Shown: positions 1 through 9,772, counted from the first letter of the stretch. The stretch is DNA of 34,756 bases from Bifidobacterium breve (GCA_945865605.1 CAMBEL010000016.1:1-34756); one strand, 5' to 3'. Numbers and translations: made by a program. The notes: generated from the letters alone by a model not told the origin.

Positions 1-3000
1 CATCCCGCGTTCTGACTTTGACCGAGCACCAACCAGAACGGTTCCTGCGCGCCGGTCACGCGTACGCGAGCCTTCCATCGGTTGGTCGCCAACACTTCTA
101 CTTGCGGAGCAACCAGCGCGCCCGGAGCCGCAATGGCGCTCGGAGTGAGGGTTCCGTCTAGTGCGTATTGCCTTTGCCACGCAGCCCCACCCGCCAGTGA
201 TCGAAGCGCCAGCCTGTCTACACTCCATCCGAACTGGTCACCCCGCTGAGTTCGCAGTTCATGCGTCCCCGCGCCGAGATCAACGGTCGGGGAACCGAAG
301 TGCGCCCGCTTGGGCGCCATGATTTCCAGGTCACATGCCACGAGCTGCAGTGGCTTGAGTGCAACGGCATCTGCCGTACCGCCAACGACCATTGCATCTA
401 TGCCCGTGCCATCCATTACAACCAGATCCGATTCGCACACTTCGGGAATCGCTACCGGAACAATGATGTGTGGCAGATCGGGCACTCCGAGTTCCGCAAT
501 CGCTGCCGGCACAACCAGGTCACATTCGCAATACCACTCGCGCGTCGTGACGGGGCGTATCGATCGAATCCTTATACTCATCTCGCGACCCGTCAAAGCC
601 GAGAACGTGATGGGTATCGATACAACCGCATCTGGAGTTGTTAGATCTGCGACGGGCGGAAGTTTGACGGTGCGAGTCTCGCCAGTATCGCTACGTATCT
701 CGACGCTTGTCGGAACAGAGTGAAGCCCGTCAGCAACTACCTGGAGATCCAGATAATCGATCGTTATGGGTTCAGGCACAGCGAAAATGAGCGACTGGTT
801 CTCGACAAAATTGAACGGTGTGACCCATGCGGTGGCCGGATTCCCGTCTAGAGCGGCCGAAGCACGCGTTGCGGGCGCGCCAGCGAGGTGCGCCGAGGAG
901 TTAGCTACCACGGGTCCGCTGTACCCAAGGAGCCGATCGGTTGCCGCATCCGGCAAGAACGAAGAAAGTCGCACGTCGCCGGAGACTGAGAAGGAACGTT
1001 GCGTAGGAAGTCTGAACTCGCGCGTCATGTTGCGTTCCGGGTCGCTGCGCGGAGGCACCGGAATCACACGCTCCCGAGTCATGAGAATCGCCAGCGGAGA
1101 GTCAAGCGACGCTGTGCCCACATTTTTTAACAAATCGCTAGGCAGCCGCACCACTTCTTCTGCAACCACGTCGGCGGTTGCACCTTCATCACGCAATCGA
1201 ATCTCCCCGAAACCGACCGGACTCGTGCCACTGTAATTACGAACCACGCCGAGGTTGGTATTCAGAATCTCGATTTCGAATGTGGAGAAAGAACGACGCG
1301 GGAAGTCGATGCGCTGTCCCTCCGGGCGCCGCGACCGACCTCCGAGGTCTACATCTACCGCAGTCTTGTTATCGAAGTGAAGGCGTGCCCGCGTAATGAA
1401 GCGTTCATTCGGAAGTTGCAGCACTTGAACGACATTCAGATGATCTGTCGTGATTGGTTTCTTGAGCACGATGCGAATGCGATCGCCGGTTACGTCATCG
1501 AATGCACCGGTCCGCCATGCGGTATATGGATCGCCGTCGATTGCGCGCGCTGGCCGATCTTCAGGCGTATACGTAATCGGGTTCGCATAACTCGTAGCCC
1601 CAACGAATTTCACACCACGAAGAACTGTTGTTGTGTAGGCGTTCGTTGGTGCGCCAGGGAACACATCAAGGCGTGCATCGGACTCGTCCGCGCCCAGTTG
1701 GAACGCTCCCGGACCTTCTGTGTACCCGACAGTGTCGGTAACGGTTGACCACCTTCGGCCGCGCCTTCGATTGCTGTCCGTAACAACAAGCGTCGAGGTC
1801 GCTGCTTGTTCACGCAGGCGTGCCAGTTCCTCAGCGAACGGAGCGGAATAAAGAACGAGGGGATCGGTATCGAGCAGGCCTGCCGTCGATGCATCTACAA
1901 CTCCATCACCATCGCCAGCAATGACAACCGCGTTCGACCTGGATTTCGCTCGGATTATTGGCGTGGGGTCGGTCACTCCGAAGACCGCCACTGGAGGTGG
2001 GACGGATTGCGGGCTCTTCTCCGCCAACGCCTGCTCATCTAGGAATGGGTATTGATGTGCTTGCGATGCTGTTGTCTTGCCGAATGCGACAGGCCCGGTC
2101 ATCCCTGCAGGGGTCGGCTGGAACAAAGACCACATGAACCCGGGCCGCAGCACTCTGTACCGTTCAAACTGCAGGTCGTTGCGCAACACGATGTCGCCCA
2201 CACCCATCAACTTGGCAACAGGCGCAATCGCTTGCGATGGCAGTTGGCGACTCTGGATACGCAAGTCCACAGCGTTCAACAAGTTCGCAGAGGCCGCGGA
2301 CCCATACGGGATAAGTTCGCGCGCGACGTACGGGCGATCCATGATCCCTGGCGTGATCGGATCAACCGTGTTCCCCCATCGATACGACGCAAAGTCCGCT
2401 CCCGGTAGTTCGAGAACCCGAGATTTGTCGCCCTGCGAATCGAGATAGGCAGTCGCATCTTTCCAATATTGCGGAATGTCTTCATCGCGCTGGAGGTTCG
2501 CACCGTAGAAACTCTCATTCCAAAGAGCAGGCAGGTTGACAATGACCATCACTCCGACAAGTACCGGAATCGCAAGTGCGATCCGCGAGCGGTTCTGACT
2601 GCGTAACCATGTCCAAAGCGCATTCACTCCCGAAGCCAGCAGCGCCGTCATACCCAGAACCACGAGTGGCGTTGCGCGCCCCGTGCTTCGCAATGCGAAG
2701 GCCGCAGTAGATGTGCCAGCTAGCCCTTTAAATGCAGCGCCTATCGGTGTGGGTGAGTCATAGGGATGTGCACCCACGGCCGTCACAACACCGATCACGA
2801 CCAACAACGCAAAATACGCGCGGTAGCGCCAACGCACCCACGCCGCTGAGAGCAATCCCAGGAACGGGATGCCATAACTGAGGATTATGTAGAACGGACG
2901 CTGCGTGTAGTCACCGCTCGCTTCGATCCAGGATCCAAGTTTGTCGCGACCGTAGAAGAACCAATACCCAAGACCGCGCAGCACTTCGTTCGGAACCGAA

Positions 3001-3854
3001 GTGCGCGACACGGCTCGCAGCGTTTCTGTGTAGTCAAGGACGTTCAGTCCGTAGCTTCCCTGCGCCCACAGCCCAGACATCCACCAGAGCGATGCCGTTG
3101 TAGCAAGCAATCCAATACGCCCGACAGTGGCTAGCGCGCGGCGCCAATCAACTTCTTGAAGTACAAACACCGAGTACGGAACCCACAGCAGCGGAGCCAT
3201 CCCGACAAAAACAAGCGCGGTCGCATTGACGCTGCCGATCACCTGAACAAGTAGCGCAATAAGCGCGGCGTGTTTCCATCCACCGCGGCGTAATGCGCGC
3301 ATCGTTAGCGCCAGTAACCACGGCAACCCTGCCCACGGCAGCAAGATGACCGATATCCGGGCTGCGTAATCGAGCGCGTATGGGCTGAGCATGAATGCCA
3401 ATGCACCGATAACTGCTCCAGGACCCTTTAAACCAATGGTGCGGAACAGGAACAACATTCCAAGAGCCGCCAAGAACAAAAGGCTTCCCAACCAGATGCG
3501 TTGCGCCACCCAGTCGGGGACCCCAATCCAATCGAACATCCGATAGAACGGTCCCAACGGGAACAGGTACCCGATGTTTTGGTGCGTGACCGTTCCCATT
3601 CCGATGTTCGGATCCCACATCGACCAGGAGCGACTCAGCAAGCGACTGGGGTCCAGGTACAGATACTGCTTGGTGTCGGCTGCAACTTTGCCCGGCGCAG
3701 TAAGCAACATAGGCACATACGCCAGCAGCGCGAGTAGTCCATAACCAATTGCACCTCGCGCCCAACGAGGAAGGCTCTCTATCGATGCTTCGATTCGGGT
3801 GCTGTCACCCAACCCTGTTCCGTCCGAAGTGAGTTGTGCTTGTTCTGCCGTCAC
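1..3854 (-). CDS. AftD-like alpha-(1->3)-arabinofuranosyltransferase (GT-C), 3' end outside window
   Basis: An open frame of 1284 codons runs off the left edge, so the C-terminus is missing. The N-terminal part is polytopic. Near residue 58 it has DTKQYLYLDP, near 80 WDP, and near 91 HQNIGYLFP, a pattern I recognise from the AftD family (DUF3367). AftD adds arabinofuranose from decaprenyl-phosphate-arabinose to cell-wall arabinan outside the membrane. After the membrane part come two regions resembling F5/8 type C carbohydrate-binding modules, at about residues 755-870 (with AIDGDPYTAW) and 980-1090 (with ALDGNPATAW), followed by beta-rich sequence. The size suits AftD, which is about 1400 residues. 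The GTG start at 3854 overlaps the stop of the upstream GT4 gene as GTGA, so the two are probably translationally coupled. The acceptor need not be arabinan in this organism; that part is inferred from the family. Confidence 0.88.
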   Translation of the reverse strand, partial: MTAEQAQLTSDGTGLGDSTRIEASIESLPRWARGAIGYGLLALLAYVPMLLTAPGKVAADTKQYLYLDPSRLLSRSWSMWDPNIGMGTVTHQNIGYLFPLGPFYRMFDWIGVPDWVAQRIWLGSLLFLAALGMLFLFRTIGLKGPGAVIGALAFMLSPYALDYAARISVILLPWAGLPWLLALTMRALRRGGWKHAALIALLVQVIGSVNATALVFVGMAPLLWVPYSVFVLQEVDWRRALATVGRIGLLATTASLWWMSGLWAQGSYGLNVLDYTETLRAVSRTSVPNEVLRGLGYWFFYGRDKLGSWIEASGDYTQRPFYIILSYGIPFLGLLSAAWVRWRYRAYFALLVVIGVVTAVGAHPYDSPTPIGAAFKGLAGTSTAAFALRSTGRATPLVVLGMTALLASGVNALWTWLRSQNRSRIALAIPVLVGVMVIVNLPALWNESFYGANLQRDEDIPQYWKDATAYLDSQGDKSRVLELPGADFASYRWGNTVDPITPGIMDRPYVARELIPYGSAASANLLNAVDLRIQSRQLPSQAIAPVAKLMGVGDIVLRNDLQFERYRVLRPGFMWSLFQPTPAGMTGPVAFGKTTASQAHQYPFLDEQALAEKSPQSVPPPVAVFGVTDPTPIIRAKSRSNAVVIAGDGDGVVDASTAGLLDTDPLVLYSAPFAEELARLREQAATSTLVVTDSNRRRGRRWSTVTDTVGYTEGPGAFQLGADESDARLDVFPGAPTNAYTTTVLRGVKFVGATSYANPITYTPEDRPARAIDGDPYTAWRTGAFDDVTGDRIRIVLKKPITTDHLNVVQVLQLPNERFITRARLHFDNKTAVDVDLGGRSRRPEGQRIDFPRRSFSTFEIEILNTNLGVVRNYSGTSPVGFGEIRLRDEGATADVVAEEVVRLPSDLLKNVGTASLDSPLAILMTRERVIPVPPRSDPERNMTREFRLPTQRSFSVSGDVRLSSFLPDAATDRLLGYSGPVVANSSAHLAGAPATRASAALDGNPATAWVTPFNFVENQSLIFAVPEPITIDYLDLQVVADGLHSVPTSVEIRSDTGETRTVKLPPVADLTTPDAVVSIPITFSALTGREMSIRIRSIRPVTTREWYCECDLVVPAAIAELGVPDLPHIIVPVAIPEVCESDLVVMDGTGIDAMVVGGTADAVALKPLQLVACDLEIMAPKRAHFGSPTVDLGAGTHELRTQRGDQFGWSVDRLALRSLAGGAAWQRQYALDGTLTPSAIAAPGALVAPQVEVLATNRWKARVRVTGAQEPFWLVLGQSQNAG

Positions 3855-5044
3855 GGACGACCGCGACGCCTTATCGCCTCGGCAGCCAACACTTCCAGCG
3901 TTCCTCTAGCAGTAGCAGCCCACGTGAACTGTTCGGCGTGCCGTAACGCACCTTGTGAAAGACGCGCCCTAAGTTCCGCGTCCCCCAACACGCGATCCAA
4001 CGCACCCGCAAGTTCGTCGCGTCCCTCGACAAGTAGTCCCGACTCCCCGTCGGCGACTGCGTCCGAATGTCCTGCGATGCGGGTGACGACGGCTGGTGTT
4101 CCGCATGCCGCTGCCTCAGTAACAGTCATGCCCCAACCTTCCCTCGCGGATCCACTCGATAGCACCCAAGCCCGCCTATATAGATCGAGCACTTCCTCAT
4201 CCGAGATGCGCCCCGGCATCTGTATCCATTCATGCGCCCCGGCCTGCGTAATCTGGGATTCGAGATCTTGCCTTCTATAGCCCTCGCCCACGATGATCGC
4301 CTGCATTGTTGGGTGACGATCATGGATCTGGAGTAGCGCATCGATCAGCAAGTCAAAACGCTTCACTGGCACGAGACGACCGACCGCGACAACAAGTGGA
4401 ACGTCTGATTTCTTGCCACCCTCGCAAAAACGCGGATCTATCCCCGGCGGAACAACGTGCACGAGGCGTTCCTTGAAGTGCAGGTCGTGAATCAACTCAT
4501 GCTTGGAAGACTTGGACAGAGTGACGATAGGCGTGTGACCGTAAATTTTCGGTGCGACACGTGCCTCGAGTATGCGACCTGCCTTCCCCAAACGCGGACC
4601 GAGCGTCATGTCCCACATGTCGGCATGTACGTGATGAAGCCAAGTCACGTGTGGCGTGCGTGCCCACATCGGCGAGAAGAACGGCATGCCATTCCAAATC
4701 TCCACCAGCCCATCTTTGCCGCCATGCCAACCCATCATCTCGCTAAATGCCGCGCGCGGGAACACCATGTAACGGCCGGCCTTACGAATCACCCGATAGC
4801 CGTTGCGCCAACTCATCTGAGGTTGCCCTGCTGCAAACGATGTGCGCATCGTCACCTCGATACCCGCCTCAGCCCACAGACTCGCGACGGTTGATGCATG
4901 AACCTCGGAGCCCCCAGCTTCTGGGTCGTCCAGGTCGCGCCATGCGAGCATGCTCACCCGGTGGAGACTTGCTTCGTCAGCCAAGTCACCCAACTTGGCG
5001 ATGTGGGCCGCTCGTGACCCAGTAGGCGTTGCTGGCTTCTTCAC
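3851..5044 (-). CDS. GT4 family glycosyltransferase
   Basis: This is a cytoplasmic GT-B glycosyltransferase of family 4, which would transfer a sugar from a nucleotide donor to a lipid or glycan acceptor. It carries the N-terminal glycine-rich acceptor-side motif DPEAGGSEVH, the Rossmann segment VGRLVPVKRFDLLIDAL, and the donor-binding EGWGMTVTE (E-x7-E) with CGTPAVVT after it. I chose GTG 5044 (397 aa). The frame stays open to ATG 5173, but that is only 13 bases from the divergent methyltransferase start, leaving no room for signals. GTG 5077 is another good option, with a run of G upstream and a -10-like TAGAAT at 5105-5100. It is the first gene of an operon with the AftD-like gene. The sugar and acceptor are unknown. 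Confidence 0.9.
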   Translation of the reverse strand: MKKPATPTGSRAAHIAKLGDLADEASLHRVSMLAWRDLDDPEAGGSEVHASTVASLWAEAGIEVTMRTSFAAGQPQMSWRNGYRVIRKAGRYMVFPRAAFSEMMGWHGGKDGLVEIWNGMPFFSPMWARTPHVTWLHHVHADMWDMTLGPRLGKAGRILEARVAPKIYGHTPIVTLSKSSKHELIHDLHFKERLVHVVPPGIDPRFCEGGKKSDVPLVVAVGRLVPVKRFDLLIDALLQIHDRHPTMQAIIVGEGYRRQDLESQITQAGAHEWIQMPGRISDEEVLDLYRRAWVLSSGSAREGWGMTVTEAAACGTPAVVTRIAGHSDAVADGESGLLVEGRDELAGALDRVLGDAELRARLSQGALRHAEQFTWAATARGTLEVLAAEAIRRRGRP

Positions 5045-5098
5045 GGCACCCCCAATCCCGATTTCACTCGGCTGCACATGGCCCCCGTCTAACCCCGA

Positions 5099-5105
5099 TA
5101 TTCTA
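5099..5105. promoter_or_regulatory. candidate overlapping divergent -10 boxes
   Basis: The heptamer TATTCTA reads TATTCT on the plus strand (5099-5104) and TAGAAT on the minus strand (5105-5100). Both fit the TAnnnT -10 pattern seen at other divergent starts in this window. It could serve the GT4/AftD operon on one side and the methyltransferase on the other. No convincing -35 box was seen on either side, and the plus-strand start codon is about 80 bases away. Confidence 0.35.
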
Positions 5106-5186
5106 GGCGGCTCCCGAGGTAACCCAGACCGCGCTGTTGTAGGTCGAATCAACCACGGGGTAACCACATCCATACAAGGAGTCCCC

Positions 5187-5996
5187 TTGAAATTGACCGG
5201 TGAACGTCCGATGGAAGGCGCTACGCCCGATTCGCTCCTTGCATTGCACGATGCCGGCTATCGAGAAGTAATTGCGCGTATCGGTAATGGCCGCATCCTC
5301 GATGTCGGTTGCGGAGTGGGTGGCGAAACTGCGCGCTTCTGTGGCGACAACAGACAGGTCATTGGCGTGGACTACAGCCCCGAGACCGCTGTGCTTGCAC
5401 GCAAAGAGTGGGGGCCAGGTGGACCGCGCGGAACCGACGCCGAGTTTGCAGGCATGGACGGCGCTCAACTCGGATTCAATAACGGGTCGTTTGACTGGGT
5501 CTGTTCCTCTCACATCATCGAACACTTCACGGGACCCGAAACCCATGTTGCCGAACTGGCGCGTGTGACCAGCGACGACGGCACTGCGTTTGTAATCACA
5601 CCGAATCGCCCTGCAGATTTTGAGAACCCCTTTCATGTGTACCTGTTCGAAGCTGCGGACCTGGCATCGATGTTGCGCTTGTTCTTCCACGAGGTCGAAG
5701 TTCTTGCACTCGAAGGCGATGATGTTTTGCAAGCCGACTTTGCCGCACGTCGTGCGAGCGGAGAACGGCTTCTAAAACTCGACTTCTTGAACTTGCGACG
5801 ACACATGCCGCGCAAGTGGTACGTGTGGGGCTACGAACACGCGTTGCCCGTTGTCTACAAGATGCTCGGTAGCGCAAACACTGGGATCGGTTCTGGCCTT
5901 GATGACTCGCACTTCTTTATGGCCGACGAAGTGACCGACACCACGCCAGTGCTTTTTGCTGTCGCTCGGAAACCTCGCCGGTTTCCCGAACACTGA
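5187..5996 (+). CDS. class I SAM-dependent methyltransferase
   Basis: The product is a 269-residue soluble methyltransferase of the Methyltransf_11/25 type. Motif I is ILDVGCGVGGE, motif II ends in VIGVDYSP, and motif IV is WVCSSHIIEHF. Residues after it (VITPNRPADFENPFHVY) resemble methyltransferases of glycan and lipid clusters. I chose the TTG at 5187 because a good ribosome binding site, AAGGAG, lies six bases before it. The frame extends further upstream, but only into sequence antisense to the GT4 gene. It stands alone on the plus strand between two minus-strand operons that encode glycosyltransferases, so methylation of a sugar or lipid in the same pathway is a reasonable inference. 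The substrate is not shown by the sequence. Confidence 0.88.
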   Translation: MKLTGERPMEGATPDSLLALHDAGYREVIARIGNGRILDVGCGVGGETARFCGDNRQVIGVDYSPETAVLARKEWGPGGPRGTDAEFAGMDGAQLGFNNGSFDWVCSSHIIEHFTGPETHVAELARVTSDDGTAFVITPNRPADFENPFHVYLFEAADLASMLRLFFHEVEVLALEGDDVLQADFAARRASGERLLKLDFLNLRRHMPRKWYVWGYEHALPVVYKMLGSANTGIGSGLDDSHFFMADEVTDTTPVLFAVARKPRRFPEH

Positions 5997-6008
5997 CCTA
6001 ATCGGTCA
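5994..6008. terminator. small inverted repeat containing both convergent stop codons
   Basis: TGACC (5994-5998), a five-base loop, and GGTCA (6004-6008) form a perfect short dyad. The plus-strand methyltransferase ends with TGA at 5994-5996, and the minus-strand GT-C gene ends with TGA at 6008-6006, so each arm carries one stop codon. The stem is only five pairs and there is no T run, so a termination role is weakly supported. Confidence 0.3.
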
Positions 6009-7847
6009 ACGTCGGTAACCGGTAGGCACGATGAACACCGCGCTGTCCTGACCGAGTCTGATCAGATCACCAACAATCTCTAGTTCGGAACGCGTCAACC
6101 GTTCGTTGAGTGACACTGCGAAAACGCTCACATCGGTGAGATCTGCGAGCTCATCAAGCCCGCGGCTATTCAAACTGGCTTTGAGACGCTTGACCAAGCG
6201 GTCGTACTCGCGGCGTTGCTGCGCGTTCCGCGGATCGACGCGTGCCAGAAGAACAACTCCATGGTCCCCCGCTGCGATGAGTTTTTCGACAGCATTACCG
6301 CCGACAACCAGGCGAATCTCGCCGGTCGCGTCGGCATCTTTCATCACCCGATGCCGAGTCGCCGGTACCGCGAACATTTTCCGAACTCCGACGTCGTAGC
6401 CAAGTCGTTCGAGTTCCATTAGCAGCCCAAGACCCTGAGACCCGATGAAGTGTGGATCGTCCCAGGTGATGATGTAACTACTGGAAAGGCCGCCATCCGG
6501 TGAAGCATCACTCTGTAACCCCTCATCTGCGCCCTCGACAAGAGAGAGGAGCACGGCCGACATCTCGCGTTCAGGGGGCCTGGCGTCCAGGCTCTGAACA
6601 GTGGCGACCAAAAGGAGTGCGCCAGTCGCGACAACACCAACACCAACCAACCAGCCCCCCGAGCGTTTGTCGGATAATGCACCGCCACGGTGCGCCACAC
6701 GACAAACGTCGATGAGGGTGGCGGCTGTTGCGAACATCGCCACTGCAACTAGCCCGATCATCCACAGCGTCAGGTAAAACCAGACTGGCCCGAAAATACG
6801 GCTCACCGACATCATCCCGAGGAGAAGCCCTGCGGCAACCGTCGCGTGCAGTGGCCACATCCGCTTGAGTCCCATCACAACGCTGCTGATGGCCGCTACA
6901 ACCCAAAGGCCAAGAAAGATTGCGCCGACTGCGGCGCTGGCCGTTGCGCGCTCTGACACTGCAACAAGCAGGCGGGAGGTATCGGGTAGATCAAACATGT
7001 GAATCAAGTCAAAGCGTTCGAGAATCACCTTGCCCGCTGCGACCAATCCGATGGGTGGTTCCGACGGATTACCCAAACTCCGGAAGATCGTCGACAGGTT
7101 GCCGTGACCGAACAATTGGTCGATCAACGGCGGCAACCAAAGCACCACGCCGAGAACTAGTGCACCCGCCATCCACATCAAGGGCTTACGACGTTCCTCG
7201 GAAGCGGTAGGTGCTCGCAACGCCCGAATCAAAACGGTGCCAACAGCGAGAACTAACAATCCTCCACAAAGACCTGCATATGGAACGTGGGTCTGGGCAG
7301 CGAGTGAGCCAAACCCCACGATGAACAGCAACGCTGGGGCATCGCGATCAAAAACCGACCACGTGGCCAACAGCACAACTACCCATGCAAGAACTGGAGC
7401 GAATGGATTCCACGGGTGCGTGAGCACCGATGGTCCGTACACAACAACAAGTGCCGACAACATCAGAGCTACACCTACGACCATGCCAGAACCGCCGCGC
7501 CTGCGCGCCAAAACAAGGCACGCAACGATCGCCGCTATCGAGATGAACGCCATTCCGATTTCAAGCGACTGACCGCTCTGGCCGAAGAGTCGATAGGTCG
7601 GCGCGAGCAGATAGAACAAGAAAGGTCCGGGGTGACTCCCCTGGTTTGGAAAGTCGCCGATGCGCCCCGGCAGTCCAACCAGCGGAGAGTGCGCGCCGCC
7701 AACGTCGCGAACGCGCAGTTCGGTCATTGCAAGGTCTAGAACGGGTGCCCATGCCTTGCCGGACAGCACGATTGCAGCAACAACGATCGGGACCGACAGC
7801 GCGACGGACGCAACCAGGACGGGGTGCTTCCGAATCCAGCGCGTCAT
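6006..7847 (-). CDS. polytopic GT-C-like glycosyltransferase, paralogue 1
   Basis: The product is a 613-residue membrane protein with a hydrophobic segment at residues 10-29, many more up to about 420, and a hydrophilic C-terminal domain. The first outside loop has D38, E43 and RDV (47-49), then GLPGRIG and SHPGP (71-75). Acidic residues in this loop are typical of the catalytic site of GT-C enzymes that use polyprenyl-phosphate sugars. Further on are PWNP and QTHVPY, both shared with the proteins at 16245-18314 and 19949-21766. The ATG at 7847 overlaps the stop of the acyltransferase gene as ATGA, and AAAGG lies just upstream; the frame opens earlier at a GTG (7895) but has no better signal. 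No known family name is certain. It is expected to act outside the membrane on an envelope glycan. Confidence 0.8.
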   Translation of the reverse strand: MTRWIRKHPVLVASVALSVPIVVAAIVLSGKAWAPVLDLAMTELRVRDVGGAHSPLVGLPGRIGDFPNQGSHPGPFLFYLLAPTYRLFGQSGQSLEIGMAFISIAAIVACLVLARRRGGSGMVVGVALMLSALVVVYGPSVLTHPWNPFAPVLAWVVVLLATWSVFDRDAPALLFIVGFGSLAAQTHVPYAGLCGGLLVLAVGTVLIRALRAPTASEERRKPLMWMAGALVLGVVLWLPPLIDQLFGHGNLSTIFRSLGNPSEPPIGLVAAGKVILERFDLIHMFDLPDTSRLLVAVSERATASAAVGAIFLGLWVVAAISSVVMGLKRMWPLHATVAAGLLLGMMSVSRIFGPVWFYLTLWMIGLVAVAMFATAATLIDVCRVAHRGGALSDKRSGGWLVGVGVVATGALLLVATVQSLDARPPEREMSAVLLSLVEGADEGLQSDASPDGGLSSSYIITWDDPHFIGSQGLGLLMELERLGYDVGVRKMFAVPATRHRVMKDADATGEIRLVVGGNAVEKLIAAGDHGVVLLARVDPRNAQQRREYDRLVKRLKASLNSRGLDELADLTDVSVFAVSLNERLTRSELEIVGDLIRLGQDSAVFIVPTGYRR

Positions 7848-9772
7848 CGGGCGCCTTTGCTCACTTCGGGGAGATCGAGTTGGGCCATCATCCACTTCGA
7901 AATGTAAACCGCGCCGTCGGACTTGTAGTGCACCCCATCCTCACGCAGTTCAATGCCATCGAGTCGTTCGCGACAGCGATTAATTGTCGGACACACAAGC
8001 ACAGCCAGGTCTATCAACTCCAGGCCCAGATGTGTTTTTGCATAGGAGCGCAAGAGGGAGTTCCCGCATTCTGCTTGACGCCGCACTGCTGGACCGTCGT
8101 ATTCAGTGAGTTGATATGCACTCGTTGTGGCCACTACACGCGCTCCACGCGCTCCCAGGGTTGCGACCGCCTCATCGAGTGCCGCCGCGTAGAAGGCCGC
8201 GAACTCTGGGCTGCACGGTTCAATCCACTTCCCTTCGTAATTGAAGGCGAACGTTCCGACATCGTTGAACGCTGCAAGTACAACTTCGGGATTGAACTGT
8301 TCGACAGCAGTGGCCCAATCGGTTCGGCAGTCGGGAAGCACAACCCCGGTCGGCTCGGAAGGGATACGAACCCTGCTTGTGGTCGGGAACACACAAGCAA
8401 CTTGTGTGGCATCGAGCAATGTCGGCGCATCCTTCGTCGGCAACTGAGCGAAACCCTCTTGAGCGAGGAACGCACCGACTGAGTTACCGACGAGCATCAG
8501 TCGCGTCTTGTCGGGTGCGCGGTCCGCTGCATCGGCTGCTTCGTTCGGCTCGCGGTGATCGCCTGTCGCCAAGGCCGGTACAGCATCCGCGGTACTTGCG
8601 ATGGTCACAACGATTAACAACGCGGCAGCCACGGGAGTCAACCACGCGAGCGTCGATGCCTTGAATGCGCCGTAGCGAATCGGTTTTTCCACAAACACAT
8701 AAGACAGCGTCGCTGCTACGAGAGTCACTGCGATTCGCACAGCCAGTAATGGCCAACCATCGAAGCCGACCCTGTCTCCGTTCAGCCAGACGTAGATTGG
8801 CCAGTGCCACAAATACAAGCCGTAGCTAATGAGCCCCAACGCGACCAAAGGGCGAACCGCAAGCGCCTTCGCAAGCGGGCCCTGGTCCGGATGAACAGCG
8901 GCGGCAATCACAATCGCACCAGCGAGCGCGCTGAGCAGCAGTCCGCCGTGGTAAAGGTGCGGTGAAGTCCCTTCGAGTCGCCACCATGCAACCGCAATTA
9001 CAACTACGCCAACGATACCAGCGACTTCAAGAAGTTTGCGCGCCGACTTTTTGCGTACGGGTCCACACAACGCGAGCAGTGCGCCGAGCGTGGCGCCGAT
9101 CAGAATGGATTGCGCCCGCGTATCGGTTCCGTAATAAACGCGGCCGATGTCCCCATTCGACTCGTACAAGCGAATCATGAGGGCAGCCGACACCGCCGCG
9201 CCCGCGATACACACCCCAAGAACAATCGGAGTGATTCTCTGACGCGCATCACTCCCCCGACGTCCCGCGAACCACAGGAGCACAACCAACACCAGCGGCC
9301 ACAGCACGTAGAACTGCTCCTCGATCGCAATGCTCCAGGTGTGGGCGAGCGGCGATGGCGCGGTGAACAACGCCCAGTAGTCGAAGCCTCGCATCACAAA
9401 ACTCCAGTTCGCTACGTACCCGAGCGTGGCGAACGAATCGCTGCGGATGCGTCCGAGTTCTGTTGGCTCTCCGAACACAGCGGCATAAATACCCACGGCA
9501 AAGAGCATCAGGAACAGGGCCGGCAGCAACCTCCGAGCCCGGCGCGCCCAAAAGGCGCCGAGTCCGATATGGCCGACAGCACGAGATTCTTTTAGTAGAA
9601 GCGAAGTGATCAGAAAGCCTGAAAGTACGAAGAACAGGTCGACGCCTAGATAACCGCCTGGCAAAAACGCGCGACCCCAAAGCTCGAGATCCCCATGAAA
9701 GAGGAGGACTCCGGCAATAGCCGCGCCACGTATCCCGTCCAACGCGCGAACGTGCGGCAACGACACGGGCAT
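7844..9772 (-). CDS. acyltransferase-3 with C-terminal SGNH domain (OafA-like O-acyltransferase)
   Basis: The product is about 642 residues. The N-terminal half is the acyltransferase-3 membrane domain: RALDGIRG, then GYLGVDLFFVLSGFLIT, and HTWSIAIEEQFYVLWP, with about ten membrane segments. The C-terminal third is an SGNH-hydrolase-like domain with LVGNSVG as block I and REDGVHY as the late D-x-x-H block. Proteins of this build, such as OafA and OatA, move acetyl groups across the membrane and put them on O-antigen, peptidoglycan or other surface sugars. I chose ATG 9772, just before the conserved start of the family; GTG 9790 is an in-frame alternative. It is the first gene of a two-gene operon and is coupled by ATGA to the GT-C gene, so it probably acylates the same glycan. 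Confidence 0.92.
   Translation of the reverse strand: MPVSLPHVRALDGIRGAAIAGVLLFHGDLELWGRAFLPGGYLGVDLFFVLSGFLITSLLLKESRAVGHIGLGAFWARRARRLLPALFLMLFAVGIYAAVFGEPTELGRIRSDSFATLGYVANWSFVMRGFDYWALFTAPSPLAHTWSIAIEEQFYVLWPLVLVVLLWFAGRRGSDARQRITPIVLGVCIAGAAVSAALMIRLYESNGDIGRVYYGTDTRAQSILIGATLGALLALCGPVRKKSARKLLEVAGIVGVVVIAVAWWRLEGTSPHLYHGGLLLSALAGAIVIAAAVHPDQGPLAKALAVRPLVALGLISYGLYLWHWPIYVWLNGDRVGFDGWPLLAVRIAVTLVAATLSYVFVEKPIRYGAFKASTLAWLTPVAAALLIVVTIASTADAVPALATGDHREPNEAADAADRAPDKTRLMLVGNSVGAFLAQEGFAQLPTKDAPTLLDATQVACVFPTTSRVRIPSEPTGVVLPDCRTDWATAVEQFNPEVVLAAFNDVGTFAFNYEGKWIEPCSPEFAAFYAAALDEAVATLGARGARVVATTSAYQLTEYDGPAVRRQAECGNSLLRSYAKTHLGLELIDLAVLVCPTINRCRERLDGIELREDGVHYKSDGAVYISKWMMAQLDLPEVSKGAR

Noticed and set aside
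380-545. Apparent duplication of about 30 bases in the AftD-like gene (two VPxAIxE segments)
   Set aside because: The similarity is partial, and the two segments fit the repeated beta-rich pattern I recall for the C-terminal part of AftD proteins, so a recent duplication is not needed.
261-2448. Several plus-strand open frames of 70-160 codons in the first 2.5 kb
   Set aside because: They lie opposite the AftD-like gene, which has clear family motifs and domain order. The plus-strand translations are rich in Arg, Ser and Thr and show no recognisable motif.
7646-8482. 278-codon plus-strand open frame
   Set aside because: It lies across the 5' end of a GT-C gene and the SGNH domain of the acyltransferase, both well supported. 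Its translation has no domain and looks like a reverse-strand shadow.
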